Assembly: GCA_031277395.1 (NCBI GenBank)
Contig: JAITML010000040.1
Span: forward strand, 1 to 32,073
DNA length: 32,073 nucleotides
Origin: Methylobacillus sp.
Lineage (GTDB): Bacteria; Pseudomonadota; Gammaproteobacteria; Burkholderiales; Methylophilaceae
Direction: 5' to 3'
The position numbers and the translations under genes were made by a program. The notes under the pieces are model-generated. The model did no database searches. It saw only the letters and a program-made list of their open reading frames with translations, and was not told the origin of the DNA. Shown piece by piece: positions 1-9,336 of the stretch. The first letter of the stretch is position 1. Each line of letters opens with the position of its first letter.

Positions 1-2
1 CC

Positions 3-632
3 AAAAACGACGACTACGCGCAACAAAACCGGGGCTATTTGGCTGCGCACGGTATCTTCGCGCTCAATCTCGTCTCCAGTCCCGGCTCCGGCAAAACCAC
101 ATTGTTGGTGAAAACCATCGCTGCGCTGAACGGCAGTATGCCGCTCGCCGTGATTGAAGGCGATCAGCAAACTGACAACGATGCCGCGCGCATTCGCGCC
201 GCCGGTGCGCCTGCGTTGCAGATCAACACCGGCAAGGGTTGCCACCTCGATGCCTATATGGTGGGTCGCGCGATGGAGCAACTGGATTTGCGCGACGACA
301 GCCTGCTGCTGATCGAGAATGTCGGCAATCTGGTGTGCCCGGCGGGATTCGATCTCGGCGAAGCGCACAAGGTCGCCATCCTGTCGGTGACCGAAGGCGA
401 GGACAAGCCGCTCAAGTATCCCGACATGTTCCGCGCCGCGGATGTGATGTTGTTGAACAAATGCGATCTGTTGCCGCATCTCGCGTTCGACGCGGCGCTT
501 GCGGAAGAAAACGCGCGGTGCGTGAATCCGGATATTCGGGTGATTCGCATCTCGGCGACCAGTGGCGAAGGAATGGACGAGTGGCTGGGCTGGATACGTG
601 CAGGATGCAGGCAGGCCGCAGTCGCAAAATGA
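3..632 (+). CDS. hypB: Hydrogenase nickel incorporation GTPase HypB (5'-truncated by window edge)
   Basis: HypB is the GTPase that, with HypA, inserts nickel into the large subunit of [NiFe]-hydrogenases. The P-loop GSGKTT lies just inside the visible part, followed by the metal-site motif GKGCHLD, whose Cys-His pair binds Ni/Zn in the G domain. The motifs ENVGN and NKCDLL (guanine recognition) come next. The reading frame is open from base 3 with HypB-like residues ([18 protein letters not shown]), so the TTG at 39 is internal. The true start, and any N-terminal CxxC or His-rich segment, lie upstream of the window. The stop overlaps the hypF start as ATGA, which suggests translational coupling. 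Identity is very likely; the N-terminus cannot be judged. Confidence 0.96.
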   Translation, partial: KNDDYAQQNRGYLAAHGIFALNLVSSPGSGKTTLLVKTIAALNGSMPLAVIEGDQQTDNDAARIRAAGAPALQINTGKGCHLDAYMVGRAMEQLDLRDDSLLLIENVGNLVCPAGFDLGEAHKVAILSVTEGEDKPLKYPDMFRAADVMLLNKCDLLPHLAFDAALAEENARCVNPDIRVIRISATSGEGMDEWLGWIRAGCRQAAVAK

Positions 633-3004
633 TCCACGCCCAAATCAAGGTTTCGGGTCAGGTGCAAGGTGTCGGTTTCCGGCCTTTTGTGTACCGGCTC
701 GCGCATGAATTGGGTCTTGCCGGATGGGTGCGTAATTCAAGCGCCGGAGTGGAGATTGCAGTCGAAGGTGAGCAGCCGCAGGTGATGCGCCTGATCGAAC
801 GTCTGCAAAGCGAGCCACCAGTGCTCGCTCGCGTGGAAAATATCACGCATGATTTGCGCAACACGCATGGCGAATTGCACGGCTTCAGCATTGCCGCCAG
901 CCGCGATGGCGCAGTGCTCACTGGCATCGCGCCCGATGCGGCGATTTGTCCGGATTGTCTGTCCGAGTTGTTTGATCCCGCTGACCGCCGCTATCGCCAT
1001 CCCTTCATCAACTGCATACAGTGCGGACCGCGCTACACGCTCACCGCGCGGCTGCCTTACGACCGCGCGCATACCAGCATGGCGAAATTCGCGCAGTGTC
1101 CGGCGTGCCAGCGCGAATATGACAATCCCGTCTCGCGCCGTTTTCACGCGCAGCCCAACGCCTGTCCGCAATGCGGGCCGCGCTTGCGTTTGTTCGATGC
1201 GCAATGGCGACCCATCGAAGCCGATGATCCCGTTGCTGCCGTGGCTGCCTGTCTGCGTGACGGACAAATCGCCGCGATCAAGGGCATAGGTGGTTTCCAT
1301 CTGGCATGCACACAGGATGCTGCCGCGCGTTTGCGTGATGGCAAGCGGCGCGAGCAAAAACCGTTCGCGGTGATGGTGCTGAATTTGCGCTCGGCGCAGC
1401 GATATGCCGATGTCAGTGCAGGAGAGGCCGGTCTGTTGACTGCCGCCGAGCGTCCGGTCGTGTTGCTGCACAAAACCGAAAATTGTGACGCGCAACTGCC
1501 CGGTATCGCGCCGGGGTTATCGCGCATCGGCCTGATGTTGCCTTACGCGCCACTGCATTATCTGTTGTTCCACGAACTGCTCGGTCGCCCGCAAGGCACG
1601 GATTGGCTGGAAGCGGAAAATTCCATCGCGCTCGTGATGACCAGCGCCAATCCCGGTGGTGAACCGCTCGTGAAAGACGACGACGAGGCGCGCGCTTCGC
1701 TTGCCGGTCTCGCGGATGTATTCCTCACGCACGACCGCGACATCCTGCATCGCTGCGACGACAGCGTGATGAAATGGCAAGGTAGTGCGCCTGCATTTAT
1801 TCGCCGCGCGCGCGGTTACACGCCACGTCGCATTGCGCTGCCGTTCGCGGGGCCACCGGTGCTGGCTTGCGGCGGCTGGCTGAAAAATACCGTATGTCTT
1901 ACGCGCGGCGACGAGGCCTTCGTGTCGCAACATATCGGCGATCTCGATCACGCCGGCGCGCGGCATATGCTGGACGAAACAGTCGATTATCTGCGCGACA
2001 TTCTCGACGTGCAGCCGCAAGCGGTGGCGCATGATTTGCATCCGGATTTTTACAGCACAGCGTTCGCGCAACGCTATGCGGCGGAACATGATCTACCCGT
2101 CATTGCCGTGCAGCACCATCACGCGCACATCGCAGCCGTCTGCGCGGAACATGGCGTGACGGAAGCTGTGATCGGACTCGCGCTGGACGGCGTGGGGTTG
2201 GGCACGGATGGCTCGGCCTGGGGCGGCGAACTGTTGCGCGTGCAAGGCGCCGACTTCGAACGTATCGGCCATCTTGCCCCTCTGCCGCAACCGGGCGGCG
2301 ATCGCGCCGCGCGCGAACCCTGGCGCATGGCGGCGGCGGCATTGCATGAGCTGGGTCGCGGCGATGAAATTACGACGCGATTTTCGGCGCAACCGGCGGC
2401 GGCGACAGTGCGTGAGATGTTGCAGCGTGGTGTGAATTGCAGCGCGACGACCAGCATGGGACGCTTGTTCGACGCTGCGGCGGGATTGCTCGGCGTGTGT
2501 GAAACGCAAGGCTATGAAGGCCACGCGGCGATGATGCTGGAGAGTCTCGCAGAGCGCAGATCCATTCCCTCTCCCTTGATGGGGGAGGGCTGGGGAGAGG
2601 GTGAAATTTGGCGTGTCACTTCGCATGAAGGGCAAAGCCTGAAAACTTCCCCTCTCCTCCACGCCTCTCCCACGAGGGGAGAGGGGCTTTCTCTCGACTT
2701 CCAATCCTTGCTGAAACAACTCGCTGATTGCAAAGATCCCGTTTATGGTGCAGCGCTGTTTCATGCTTCTATCGCCGCCGGCCTTTCTGACTGGGTGTTA
2801 CGCGCCGCGCAACAGCACAGCATCCGCGTTGTTGCTTTGGGCGGTGGTTGTTTTCTCAACAGCATCTTGTCAGAAACGCTGACGAAAAATTTGTCGCAAC
2901 AAGGTTTGCGCGTCTTGGGTGCGCGGCAGCTTCCACCCAACGATGGCGCGATTTCATTCGGCCAGGCCGCCGTCGCGCTGTGCCACATTACACAAGGAGA
3001 TTAA
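629..3004 (+). CDS. hypF: Carbamoyltransferase HypF with an in-frame repeat insertion
   Basis: HypF converts carbamoyl phosphate and ATP into carbamoyl-adenylate and transfers the carbamoyl group to the C-terminal Cys of HypE, the source of the CN ligands. The frame stays open upstream, but the ATG at 629 overlaps the hypB stop and gives the canonical N-terminus. Domains in order: acylphosphatase (residues 1-90, [14 protein letters not shown]); two zinc fingers (C107/C110/C129/C132 and C157/C160/C179/C182); a YrdC-like domain (about 200-390); and a Kae1-like domain with HHHAH at 496-500 and a late GGGCFLNS motif. The product is 791 aa against a usual 750-780. About 46 residues (roughly 644-689) come from a GC-rich palindromic element at 2567-2686 that keeps the frame open. 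Flanking homology continues on both sides, so the gene looks intact, but activity is unproven. Confidence 0.96.
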   Translation: MIHAQIKVSGQVQGVGFRPFVYRLAHELGLAGWVRNSSAGVEIAVEGEQPQVMRLIERLQSEPPVLARVENITHDLRNTHGELHGFSIAASRDGAVLTGIAPDAAICPDCLSELFDPADRRYRHPFINCIQCGPRYTLTARLPYDRAHTSMAKFAQCPACQREYDNPVSRRFHAQPNACPQCGPRLRLFDAQWRPIEADDPVAAVAACLRDGQIAAIKGIGGFHLACTQDAAARLRDGKRREQKPFAVMVLNLRSAQRYADVSAGEAGLLTAAERPVVLLHKTENCDAQLPGIAPGLSRIGLMLPYAPLHYLLFHELLGRPQGTDWLEAENSIALVMTSANPGGEPLVKDDDEARASLAGLADVFLTHDRDILHRCDDSVMKWQGSAPAFIRRARGYTPRRIALPFAGPPVLACGGWLKNTVCLTRGDEAFVSQHIGDLDHAGARHMLDETVDYLRDILDVQPQAVAHDLHPDFYSTAFAQRYAAEHDLPVIAVQHHHAHIAAVCAEHGVTEAVIGLALDGVGLGTDGSAWGGELLRVQGADFERIGHLAPLPQPGGDRAAREPWRMAAAALHELGRGDEITTRFSAQPAAATVREMLQRGVNCSATTSMGRLFDAAAGLLGVCETQGYEGHAAMMLESLAERRSIPSPLMGEGWGEGEIWRVTSHEGQSLKTSPLLHASPTRGEGLSLDFQSLLKQLADCKDPVYGAALFHASIAAGLSDWVLRAAQQHSIRVVALGGGCFLNSILSETLTKNLSQQGLRVLGARQLPPNDGAISFGQAAVALCHITQGD
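2567..2686. repeat. GC-rich double-palindrome element inside hypF
   Basis: Two palindromic blocks lie about 45 bases apart. The first has CCCTCTCCC at 2567-2575 facing GGGGGAGGG and GGGGAGAGGG at 2581-2601. The second has CCCCTCTCC at 2649-2657 facing GGGGAGAGGGG at 2676-2686. The arrangement resembles REP/BIME-type units. Related motifs occur outside genes at 24037-24077 and 27763-27797. Here the element is translated as part of HypF, as low-complexity Pro/Ser/Gly/Glu-rich sequence (for example [13 protein letters not shown]). Confidence 0.8.
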
Positions 3005-3007
3005 TCT

Positions 3008-3262
3008 ATGTGTCTCGCTATTCCCGCTCGTATCGAATCGCTGTCCGCGCCTGAGGGCGCCATCGTCAATCTCGGTGGCGTGCGCAAGGAAATTTCACTG
3101 GCGCTGGTGGACGGAGCCGTCGTCGGCGACTACGTCATCGTGCATGTCGGCTATGCTCTGCAAAAACTGGACGAGCAAGAGGCATTGCGCACCCTGCAAA
3201 CGTTTGCTGAAATGGGTGCGCTGGACGAATTGCGCGAAGAGTTGGCAGGAGGTACGGCATGA
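3008..3262 (+). CDS. hypC: Hydrogenase assembly chaperone HypC
   Basis: HypC is a small chaperone (84 aa, normal size) that binds HypD, carries the Fe(CN)2CO unit, and delivers it to the hydrogenase large-subunit precursor. The N-terminus MCLAIPARI contains the essential Cys at position 2, which is exposed once the initiator Met is removed. A strong Shine-Dalgarno AAGGAGA at 2994-3000 lies 7 bases before the ATG. The gene starts 3 bases after the hypF stop and overlaps hypD by ATGA, so co-translation with HypD is likely. A HupF/HybG paralogue specific to one hydrogenase would look similar, but the position in the hyp run favours HypC. Confidence 0.96.
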   Translation: MCLAIPARIESLSAPEGAIVNLGGVRKEISLALVDGAVVGDYVIVHVGYALQKLDEQEALRTLQTFAEMGALDELREELAGGTA

Positions 3263-4371
3263 AATACGTGGACGAATTCCGTAACGGCGAACTTGCGTGC
3301 AAGATCGCCGCCAACATCAAGCGCGAGGCCAATTCAAAGCGCGTATATCGCTTGATGGAATTCTGCGGCGGGCATACGCACGCGATTTCGCGCTACGGTG
3401 TCGCCGATCTGATGCCGAGTAACGTGCGCATGATACACGGGCCGGGCTGCCCGGTGTGCGTGCTGCCGATCGGCCGCATTGATCAGGCGATACGGCTTGC
3501 GCGTGAACACGGCGTGACGCTGTGCACTTATGCCGATACGATGCGCGTTCCCGCTTCGGATCATCTGTCGTTGATGCGCGCAAAGGCAAGTGGCGCGGAT
3601 GTGCGCATGGTGTATTCGACGCAGGACGCGCTGAAATTCGCGCGCGAGCATCCGCAACGCGAGGTGGTGTTCCTCGCCATCGGATTCGAGACTACCACGC
3701 CGCCTACCGCGGTGGCGATACGGCAGGCCATGGCGGAAGGGCTGCGCAATTTCAGCATTCTGTGTGACCATGTGTTGACCCCGGCGGCGATGCACGCGAT
3801 TCTCGCGGATGAAAACGGCGTGGAGATCGACGGCTTTGTCGGTCCCGCGCATGTGTCCACTGTGATCGGCAGTCGGCCTTACGAACCGTTCGCGGACGAT
3901 TATCACAAGCCTGTAGTCATTGCCGGTTTTGAGCCGCTGGATGTGATGCAGGCGGTGCTGATGCTGCTGCGGCAGATCAACGACGGTCGCGCAGAAGTGG
4001 AAAACGAATTCACCCGCGCGGTGACGCGCGATGGTAATCTCAAAGCGCAAGAACTGGTGGCGGAGGTGTTTGAACTGCGCGACAGTTTTGAATGGCGCGG
4101 GCTCGGCAGTGTGCCGCACAGCGCGTTGAAGCTGCGCGAAAAATACGCTGCATTCGACGCCGAAAAGAAGTTCAGCATTGGTTACGCCGCCGTACCCGAC
4201 AACAAAGCGTGTGAATGCGCGGCCATTTTGCGCGGACAAAAACGCCCGCAGGAATGCAAAATTTTCGGCACGGTCTGCACGCCGGAAAATCCGGTTGGTT
4301 CGTGCATGGTGTCGTCCGAGGGCGCATGCGCGGCGCATTACAGTTACGGCAGATTCCGCGAGGTCGCCTGA
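3259..4371 (+). CDS. hypD: Fe-S hydrogenase maturation factor HypD
   Basis: HypD (370 aa, normal length) is the iron-sulfur scaffold on which, together with HypC, the Fe(CN)2CO moiety is assembled. The conserved cysteine motifs are all present: MEFCGGHTHAI (C36), GPGCPVC (C64 and C67), and a C-terminal Cys cluster containing CECAAIL, CKIFGTVC and NPVGSCMVSSEGAC, which ligates the [4Fe-4S] cluster. The gene starts within the hypC stop (ATGA), and its own stop shares a base with the hypE ATG. This chain of overlaps indicates one polycistronic hypCDE unit. Confidence 0.97.
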   Translation: MKYVDEFRNGELACKIAANIKREANSKRVYRLMEFCGGHTHAISRYGVADLMPSNVRMIHGPGCPVCVLPIGRIDQAIRLAREHGVTLCTYADTMRVPASDHLSLMRAKASGADVRMVYSTQDALKFAREHPQREVVFLAIGFETTTPPTAVAIRQAMAEGLRNFSILCDHVLTPAAMHAILADENGVEIDGFVGPAHVSTVIGSRPYEPFADDYHKPVVIAGFEPLDVMQAVLMLLRQINDGRAEVENEFTRAVTRDGNLKAQELVAEVFELRDSFEWRGLGSVPHSALKLREKYAAFDAEKKFSIGYAAVPDNKACECAAILRGQKRPQECKIFGTVCTPENPVGSCMVSSEGACAAHYSYGRFREVA

Positions 4372-5420
4372 TGAGCACGGTCAAACCTGGTTACATTCGC
4401 CCGCTCGATCTCAAGCACGGCCGCGTGGAGTTGTCGCATGGCTCCGGCGGGCGTGCGATGGCGCAACTCATCAGTGAATTGTTCGCCGCCACGTTCGATA
4501 ATGAATACCTCGCGCAAGGAAATGACGGCGCGATACTGCCAGCGGCGCATGGCCGGCTGGTGATGGCGACCGACGCGCATGTGGTGTCGCCGTTATTTTT
4601 TGCGGGCGGTGACATCGGCTGTCTGTCGGTGCATGGCACAATCAACGATGTCGCGGTGATGGGCGCGACCCCGCTCTATTTGTCGGCATCGTTCATTCTT
4701 GAAGAAGGTTTTCCGCTGGCCGATCTCAAGCGTATCGTGGAGTCGATGGCGCATGCCGCGCGCGAGGCTGGCGTGCCTGTCGTCACCGGCGATACCAAGG
4801 TCGTGCAGCCGGGCAAGGGCGACGGCGTGTTTATTTCGACCACGGGCGTAGGCGTGTTGCGCGACGGCGTTGATCTCTCCGGCGACCGTGCGCAGGCAGG
4901 TGACTGTATAGTGTTATCCGGCAGCATAGGCGATCACGGCATGGCGATCATGTCGCAGCGTGAAGGGCTGGAATTTTCCGCATCCATCACATCGGATACC
5001 GCCGCGCTGCATGGTTTGATCGCTGCCATGCTGGACAGCGGCGCTCAGCTTCGCGTACTGCGCGATCCGACGCGCGGCGGCCTTGCGACCACGTTGAACG
5101 AGATTGCAAAACAGTCGGGCGCAGGCATGATGCTGGATGAGGCCGCGATCAAGGTAAATCCTCCGGTCGAAGCCGCTTGCGAATTTCTCGGTCTCGATCC
5201 ATTGTATGTGGCGAACGAAGGCAAGTTGATCGCAATCTGTGCGCCGCAGGATGCGGATCGACTGCTCGCGGTGATGCGCGCGCATCTGCTGGGACGTGAG
5301 GCGTGCGTGATTGGCGAGGTCATCGCGGACGCGCATGGTTTTGTGCAGATGAAAACGAAGCTCGGCGGCCGCCGCGTGGTGGATTGGCTCGCGGGCGAAC
5401 AGTTACCCCGGATATGTTGA
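4371..5420 (+). CDS. hypE: Hydrogenase maturation protein HypE (thiocyanate-forming)
   Basis: HypE is a PurM-like, ATP-dependent dehydratase that turns the carbamoyl group on its C-terminal Cys into a thiocyanate, which donates CN to HypCD. The open frame extends upstream into hypD. The ATG at 4371, overlapping the hypD TGA by one base, gives the family-typical start and a 349-aa protein. Visible landmarks are ELSHGSGGRAM near residue 25, VHGTINDVAVMGA, VVTGDTKVV, RDPTRGGLA, and the essential terminal PRIC. The downstream gene hoxA starts within the stop or a few bases after it. Confidence 0.97.
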   Translation: MSTVKPGYIRPLDLKHGRVELSHGSGGRAMAQLISELFAATFDNEYLAQGNDGAILPAAHGRLVMATDAHVVSPLFFAGGDIGCLSVHGTINDVAVMGATPLYLSASFILEEGFPLADLKRIVESMAHAAREAGVPVVTGDTKVVQPGKGDGVFISTTGVGVLRDGVDLSGDRAQAGDCIVLSGSIGDHGMAIMSQREGLEFSASITSDTAALHGLIAAMLDSGAQLRVLRDPTRGGLATTLNEIAKQSGAGMMLDEAAIKVNPPVEAACEFLGLDPLYVANEGKLIAICAPQDADRLLAVMRAHLLGREACVIGEVIADAHGFVQMKTKLGGRRVVDWLAGEQLPRIC

Positions 5421-5428
5421 GGAAAGCC

Positions 5429-6877
5429 GTGTCTACATTGCCAACTGTGCTGGTAATAGACGATGAAATCCGCTCTCAGGAAGCGCTGCGGCGCACGCTG
5501 GAAGAGGACTTCACTGTGTTCGCCGCTTCCGGCGCGAATGAGGGGCGCACGATCATGGAGCGCGAGTCGGTGCAGGTTGTGCTGTGCGATCAGCGCATGC
5601 CGGAGATTACCGGTGTCGAGTTTCTCAAGGAAGCGCGTGAGCGCTGGCCCGATACGGTGCGCATCATCCTTTCGGGCTATACCGAAACGCAGGATATCAT
5701 CGCCGGCATCAACGAAGCCGGTATCTATCAGCACCTTCTCAAGCCCTGGCACCCCGAATCGCTGCTGCTGGCCGTGCGCGCCGCGACACAGCTATATGAT
5801 CTGCATCAGCAGACGCAGCATCTGAATCTCGAATTGCGCACTGCCGAGCCGGTGTTGCGGCGGCAGGTTGAAGCCAAGCGCGACAAGCTGCGCGACCATT
5901 TCGAGTTTTCGCGCATCACGCGCGCGGCGGCGAGTCCGATGAACGCGGTGGTGGAGATGGCGGCGCGCGCGGCGGGTTGCGATATTGCAGTGCATATCAG
6001 CGGCGAATCGGGCACCGGCAAGGAATTGCTTGGGCGCGCGATTCACTATTCCAGCCCGCGCGCGGGTCGCGCGTTTGTGATCGAGAATTGCAGCGCATTA
6101 ACCGACACGTTGCTGGAATCCGAGTTGTTCGGACACAAACGCGGCAGCTTCACGGGCGCGTTTGAAGATCGTATTGGTTTGTTCGAACAAGCCGATGGCG
6201 GTACCATTTTTCTCGACGAAATCGGTGACACCTCACCCGCGTTTCAGGTCAAGCTGCTGCGCGTGTTGCAGGAAGGCGAGATTCGTCCGGTCGGCAGTTC
6301 GCGTTCGCGCAAGGTGGATGTGCGCGTGATTTCCGCGACCAATCGCGACCTTGAGGAAGAAGTGCGTACCGGCCGCTTCCGCGCTGACCTCTATTACCGG
6401 CTCACGCAATTCGTGCTGACCACGCCGCCGCTGCGCGAACGCAAGATGGATGTTCCTTTGCTTGCCTTTGATCTTCTGAACAGTGCGGCGAAGAGCTTGA
6501 GCCGCGACGTGGCGGGATTTTCGCCCGAGGCGCTGGATTGCCTGAGCGCTTATCACTGGCCCGGTAACGTGCGCGAATTGCAAAATGAAATTCTGCGCGC
6601 GCTGATGCTGAGCGAGACGCCGCACATTGGCGCGCATTTGTTTTCCTCGCGTGTGTTGCACGCGGCGCCGGAAGAAGATGCGAGCGAAATGCAGTTGCTT
6701 GCCGGCGTGAGTGGTAGTCTCAAGGAACGTATGGAAACACTGGAAGCGCGCGTGCTGCGCGAGACACTGATCCGCTTGCGCTGGAACAAAACCCGCGCCG
6801 CGAGCGAGCTGGGGCTGTCACGCGTGGGTTTGCGCAGCAAGCTGTCGCGCTATGGACTGGAGAAGAAAAATGAATAA
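5429..6877 (+). CDS. hoxA: Sigma-54-type hydrogenase response regulator HoxA/HupR
   Basis: HoxA-family regulators activate hydrogenase operons and are controlled by the H2 sensor and HoxJ kinase. From the GTG at 5429: a receiver domain (residues 5-120; DD at 11-12, phospho-acceptor D54, K105); a sigma-54 AAA+ domain with Walker A GESGTGKE (192-199), the sigma-54 contact loop as GSFTGA (239-244) instead of GAFTGA, and Walker B with IFLDEIGD; and a C-terminal Fis-type helix-turn-helix (NKTRAASELGLSRVGLRSKL). GAGG at 5419-5422 lies 6 bases before this GTG. An in-frame ATG at 5414 with a weak ribosome site would add five residues. The 482-aa length equals the Ralstonia eutropha HoxA length I recall. 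The stop overlaps hoxB. Confidence 0.93.
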   Translation: MSTLPTVLVIDDEIRSQEALRRTLEEDFTVFAASGANEGRTIMERESVQVVLCDQRMPEITGVEFLKEARERWPDTVRIILSGYTETQDIIAGINEAGIYQHLLKPWHPESLLLAVRAATQLYDLHQQTQHLNLELRTAEPVLRRQVEAKRDKLRDHFEFSRITRAAASPMNAVVEMAARAAGCDIAVHISGESGTGKELLGRAIHYSSPRAGRAFVIENCSALTDTLLESELFGHKRGSFTGAFEDRIGLFEQADGGTIFLDEIGDTSPAFQVKLLRVLQEGEIRPVGSSRSRKVDVRVISATNRDLEEEVRTGRFRADLYYRLTQFVLTTPPLRERKMDVPLLAFDLLNSAAKSLSRDVAGFSPEALDCLSAYHWPGNVRELQNEILRALMLSETPHIGAHLFSSRVLHAAPEEDASEMQLLAGVSGSLKERMETLEARVLRETLIRLRWNKTRAASELGLSRVGLRSKLSRYGLEKKNE

Positions 6878-7886
6878 ACCTGTTGCACGTGAACCGCTCA
6901 ACCTGCTTTGGTTGCAATCCGGCGGTTGTGGCGGTTGTACGCTGTCATTACTCAACGCCGACTGCCGCAATCTGTTCGATACGCTGGCCGGATTCGGCAT
7001 TCGTTTGCTGTGGCATCCCGCGCTGTCCGAGGCGAGCGCGGATGAGGCGCTGCGCATCATCGACGATTGCGCCAGCGGCGCGACCCGTCTCGATATTCTG
7101 TGTCTGGAAGGCGCGGTGTTGCGCGGCCCGCACGGCAGCGGCGGATTTCATCGCGACAACCATGAATCCATGATGGCGCGCGTGGAACGATTGGCGCGCG
7201 TCGCGCGTCATACCGTGGCGATCGGCAGTTGCGCGGCGTTCGGCGGCATCACCGCCGCAGGTCACAACCCGACCGATGCCTGCGGTTTGCAATTCGACGG
7301 CGACGCGCACGGCGGCCTGCTCGGTGACGAATATCGCGGCAGTGGCGGATTGCCTGTCATCAACATCGCAGGTTGCCCGGTGCATCCCAACTGGGTGATA
7401 GAAACGCTGGCCATACTGGCCGCAGGCGGGCTGGACGAGCGAGGGCTGGATACGTTCCGGCGACCGCGTTTGTACGCCGACCATCTGGTGCATCATGGCT
7501 GCACGCGCAATGAATTCTATGAATTCAAGGCGAGCGCGAACAAGCCTTCCGATCTTGGCTGTCTCATGGAGAATCTGGGTTGCAAAGGCACGCAGGCGCA
7601 TGCCGATTGCAACATCCGTACCTGGAACGGTGAGGGTTCTTGCGTGCGTGGCGGCTATGCCTGCATCTCCTGCACCGAGCCCGGTTTTGAGGAACCGGGA
7701 CATCCGTTCTCCGAAACGCCCAAACTCGGTGGCATACCCATAGGCTTGCCGTCAGATATGCCAAAAGCCTGGTTCGTCGCGCTCGCAACGCTGTCCAAGT
7801 CCGCCACGCCGAAGCGCGTCAAGGAAAACGCACAGGCTGATCACCAAGTGGTCGCGCCTGCGGTAAAGAGGACGGTGCGCAAATGA
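6870..7886 (+). CDS. hoxB: Regulatory [NiFe]-hydrogenase small subunit HoxB/HupU
   Basis: This is the Fe-S electron-transfer subunit of the H2-sensing hydrogenase. The product is 338 aa, starting at the ATG at 6870 behind GGAG; an earlier in-frame ATG at 6852 lies inside hoxA. There is no Tat signal (RRxFxK): the protein begins almost directly with the cluster motif SGGCGGC (C20/C23). This marks the cytoplasmic sensor class rather than a membrane-bound uptake enzyme. Further cluster motifs are IGSCAAFGG, AGCPVHP, HHGCTRNEFYEF, GCLMENLGCKG and CISCTEPGFE. A basic tail of about 40 residues after the last cluster resembles the extension that, in R. eutropha, is needed for dimerisation and kinase contact. 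hoxC begins within its stop codon. Confidence 0.95.
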   Translation: MNKPVAREPLNLLWLQSGGCGGCTLSLLNADCRNLFDTLAGFGIRLLWHPALSEASADEALRIIDDCASGATRLDILCLEGAVLRGPHGSGGFHRDNHESMMARVERLARVARHTVAIGSCAAFGGITAAGHNPTDACGLQFDGDAHGGLLGDEYRGSGGLPVINIAGCPVHPNWVIETLAILAAGGLDERGLDTFRRPRLYADHLVHHGCTRNEFYEFKASANKPSDLGCLMENLGCKGTQAHADCNIRTWNGEGSCVRGGYACISCTEPGFEEPGHPFSETPKLGGIPIGLPSDMPKAWFVALATLSKSATPKRVKENAQADHQVVAPAVKRTVRK

Positions 7887-9334
7887 CGCGGCGGGTCGTT
7901 GTTGGGCCGTTCAATCGCGTGGAGGGTGATCTCGAAGTTGCGCTGGATATCACCAATGGCCGCGTGCGTGCGGCTTATGTAAATTCATTAATGTATCGCG
8001 GCTTCGAGCAGATATTGCGCGACAAACATCCGCTGGATGCACTGGTATATGTGCCGCGCATCTGCGGTATCTGCTCGGTGGCGCAATCCGCCGCCGCCGC
8101 GCAAGCGCTGGCGCGCGCGATGAATCTCACGCCGCCGGAAAACGGACGCTGGGCGGCCAATCTCACTCTCGCGGCGGAAAATATTGCCGATCATCTGAGT
8201 CATTTCTACCTTTTTTTCATGCCCGATTTCGCGCGCGACTGCTATCGCGCACGCCCTTGGCACGAAGCGGCGGCGGCGCGTTTCAAGGCGGTCAGTGGTA
8301 ACGCCGCAGCCGATTTTTTGCCCGCGCGCGCGCGCTTCATGAACGTGATGGGGTATCTTGCGGGGAAATGGCCGCACACCTTGTCGCTGCAACCCGGCGG
8401 TTCGTCACGCCCGCTGGAAGCGGCGGAAATCGTGCGTTTGTCCTTGTTGCTCGCGGAGTTTCGCGCTTTTCTGGAACGCACTTTATTTGGCGACAAGCTG
8501 GAAAATGTCGCAGTGCTGGATTCCGAAGCGGCGTTGCTGGCGTGGATGGAACCGCGCGCAGCGTCTGCCGATCTGCCGCATTTTCTTGCCATTGCCCATG
8601 ATCTGGAACTGCACAAACTGGGCCGCGCGACAGATCGTTTCATGAGCTACGGAGCCTATGATGAAGCCGAGGGCAGGCTGTTTCCGTCCGGTTTCTGGGA
8701 AAACGGCGCGGTGCATACGTTGAATGTCGCGGCGATCCGCGAAGATGTATCGCATAGCTGGATGGAGGGCGATGTCGCGCTCGCGCCGGAACATGGCGTC
8801 ACGCTGCCGCGACCGGACAAAGCAGACGCCTACTCCTGGTGCAAAGCGCCGAGATTGGGCGGAAATGTGGTCGAAACCGGCGCGCTGGCGCGGCAACTGA
8901 TAGCTGGTCATCCGCTGGCGCGTGATCTGGTCGAGCGCCACGGCGGCAATGTGACCGCGCGCGTGGTAGCGCGTCTGCTGGAAGTCGCATGCGTGTTGCC
9001 GGTGATGGAAACATGGGTGCGTCGCATCCGCCCCGGCGAGCCGTTTTGTCATGCCGCGACAGCACTGGAAGACGCGAGCAGCGTCGGCATGGTGGAAGCC
9101 GCGCGTGGCAGTCTGGGGCACTGGCTGGAAGTGCGGCAGGGAAAAATTCACAACTACCAGATCATCGCGCCGACTACCTGGAATTTCTCTCCGCGCGACA
9201 CGACCGGCGAACCCGGCGCGCTGGAACAGGCGCTCGTGAACACGCCCGCCGTTGAGCGGGACGGCAACGCGCCGGTGGCGGTGCAACATGTGGTGCGATC
9301 ATTTGATCCCTGCATGGTGTGTACGGTGCATTGA
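7883..9334 (+). CDS. hoxC: Regulatory [NiFe]-hydrogenase large subunit HoxC/HupV
   Basis: This is the catalytic NiFe subunit of the H2 sensor (483 aa). RVEG is at 12-15. The N-terminal nickel ligands lie in RICGICSVAQS (C61, C64), with Gln68 where uptake enzymes usually have His. The C-terminal ligands lie in DPCMVCTVH, and the protein stops at that His. The peptide normally removed by a maturation protease is therefore absent, as known for sensor hydrogenases. By alignment from memory, I63 and F111 match the bulky gas-channel pair (I62/F110) linked to oxygen insensitivity in R. eutropha HoxC. The gene overlaps hoxB by ATGA, and hoxJ starts 2 bases after its stop. Confidence 0.96.
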   Translation: MTRRVVVGPFNRVEGDLEVALDITNGRVRAAYVNSLMYRGFEQILRDKHPLDALVYVPRICGICSVAQSAAAAQALARAMNLTPPENGRWAANLTLAAENIADHLSHFYLFFMPDFARDCYRARPWHEAAAARFKAVSGNAAADFLPARARFMNVMGYLAGKWPHTLSLQPGGSSRPLEAAEIVRLSLLLAEFRAFLERTLFGDKLENVAVLDSEAALLAWMEPRAASADLPHFLAIAHDLELHKLGRATDRFMSYGAYDEAEGRLFPSGFWENGAVHTLNVAAIREDVSHSWMEGDVALAPEHGVTLPRPDKADAYSWCKAPRLGGNVVETGALARQLIAGHPLARDLVERHGGNVTARVVARLLEVACVLPVMETWVRRIRPGEPFCHAATALEDASSVGMVEAARGSLGHWLEVRQGKIHNYQIIAPTTWNFSPRDTTGEPGALEQALVNTPAVERDGNAPVAVQHVVRSFDPCMVCTVH

Positions 9335-9336
9335 AA

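Noticed and set aside
239-628. Long upstream extension of the hypF frame
   Set aside because: It lies wholly inside hypB in another frame and has no HypF resemblance; the ATG at 629 gives the acylphosphatase domain directly.
2551-2700. hypF as a pseudogene broken by a repeat
   Set aside because: The frame is intact through the element and conserved HypF sequence resumes after it, so it is an in-frame insertion rather than a break.
5414-5428. ATG at 5414 as the hoxA start
   Set aside because: It is possible, but the GTG at 5429 has a well-spaced GAGG and the family-like length; the choice affects only five residues.
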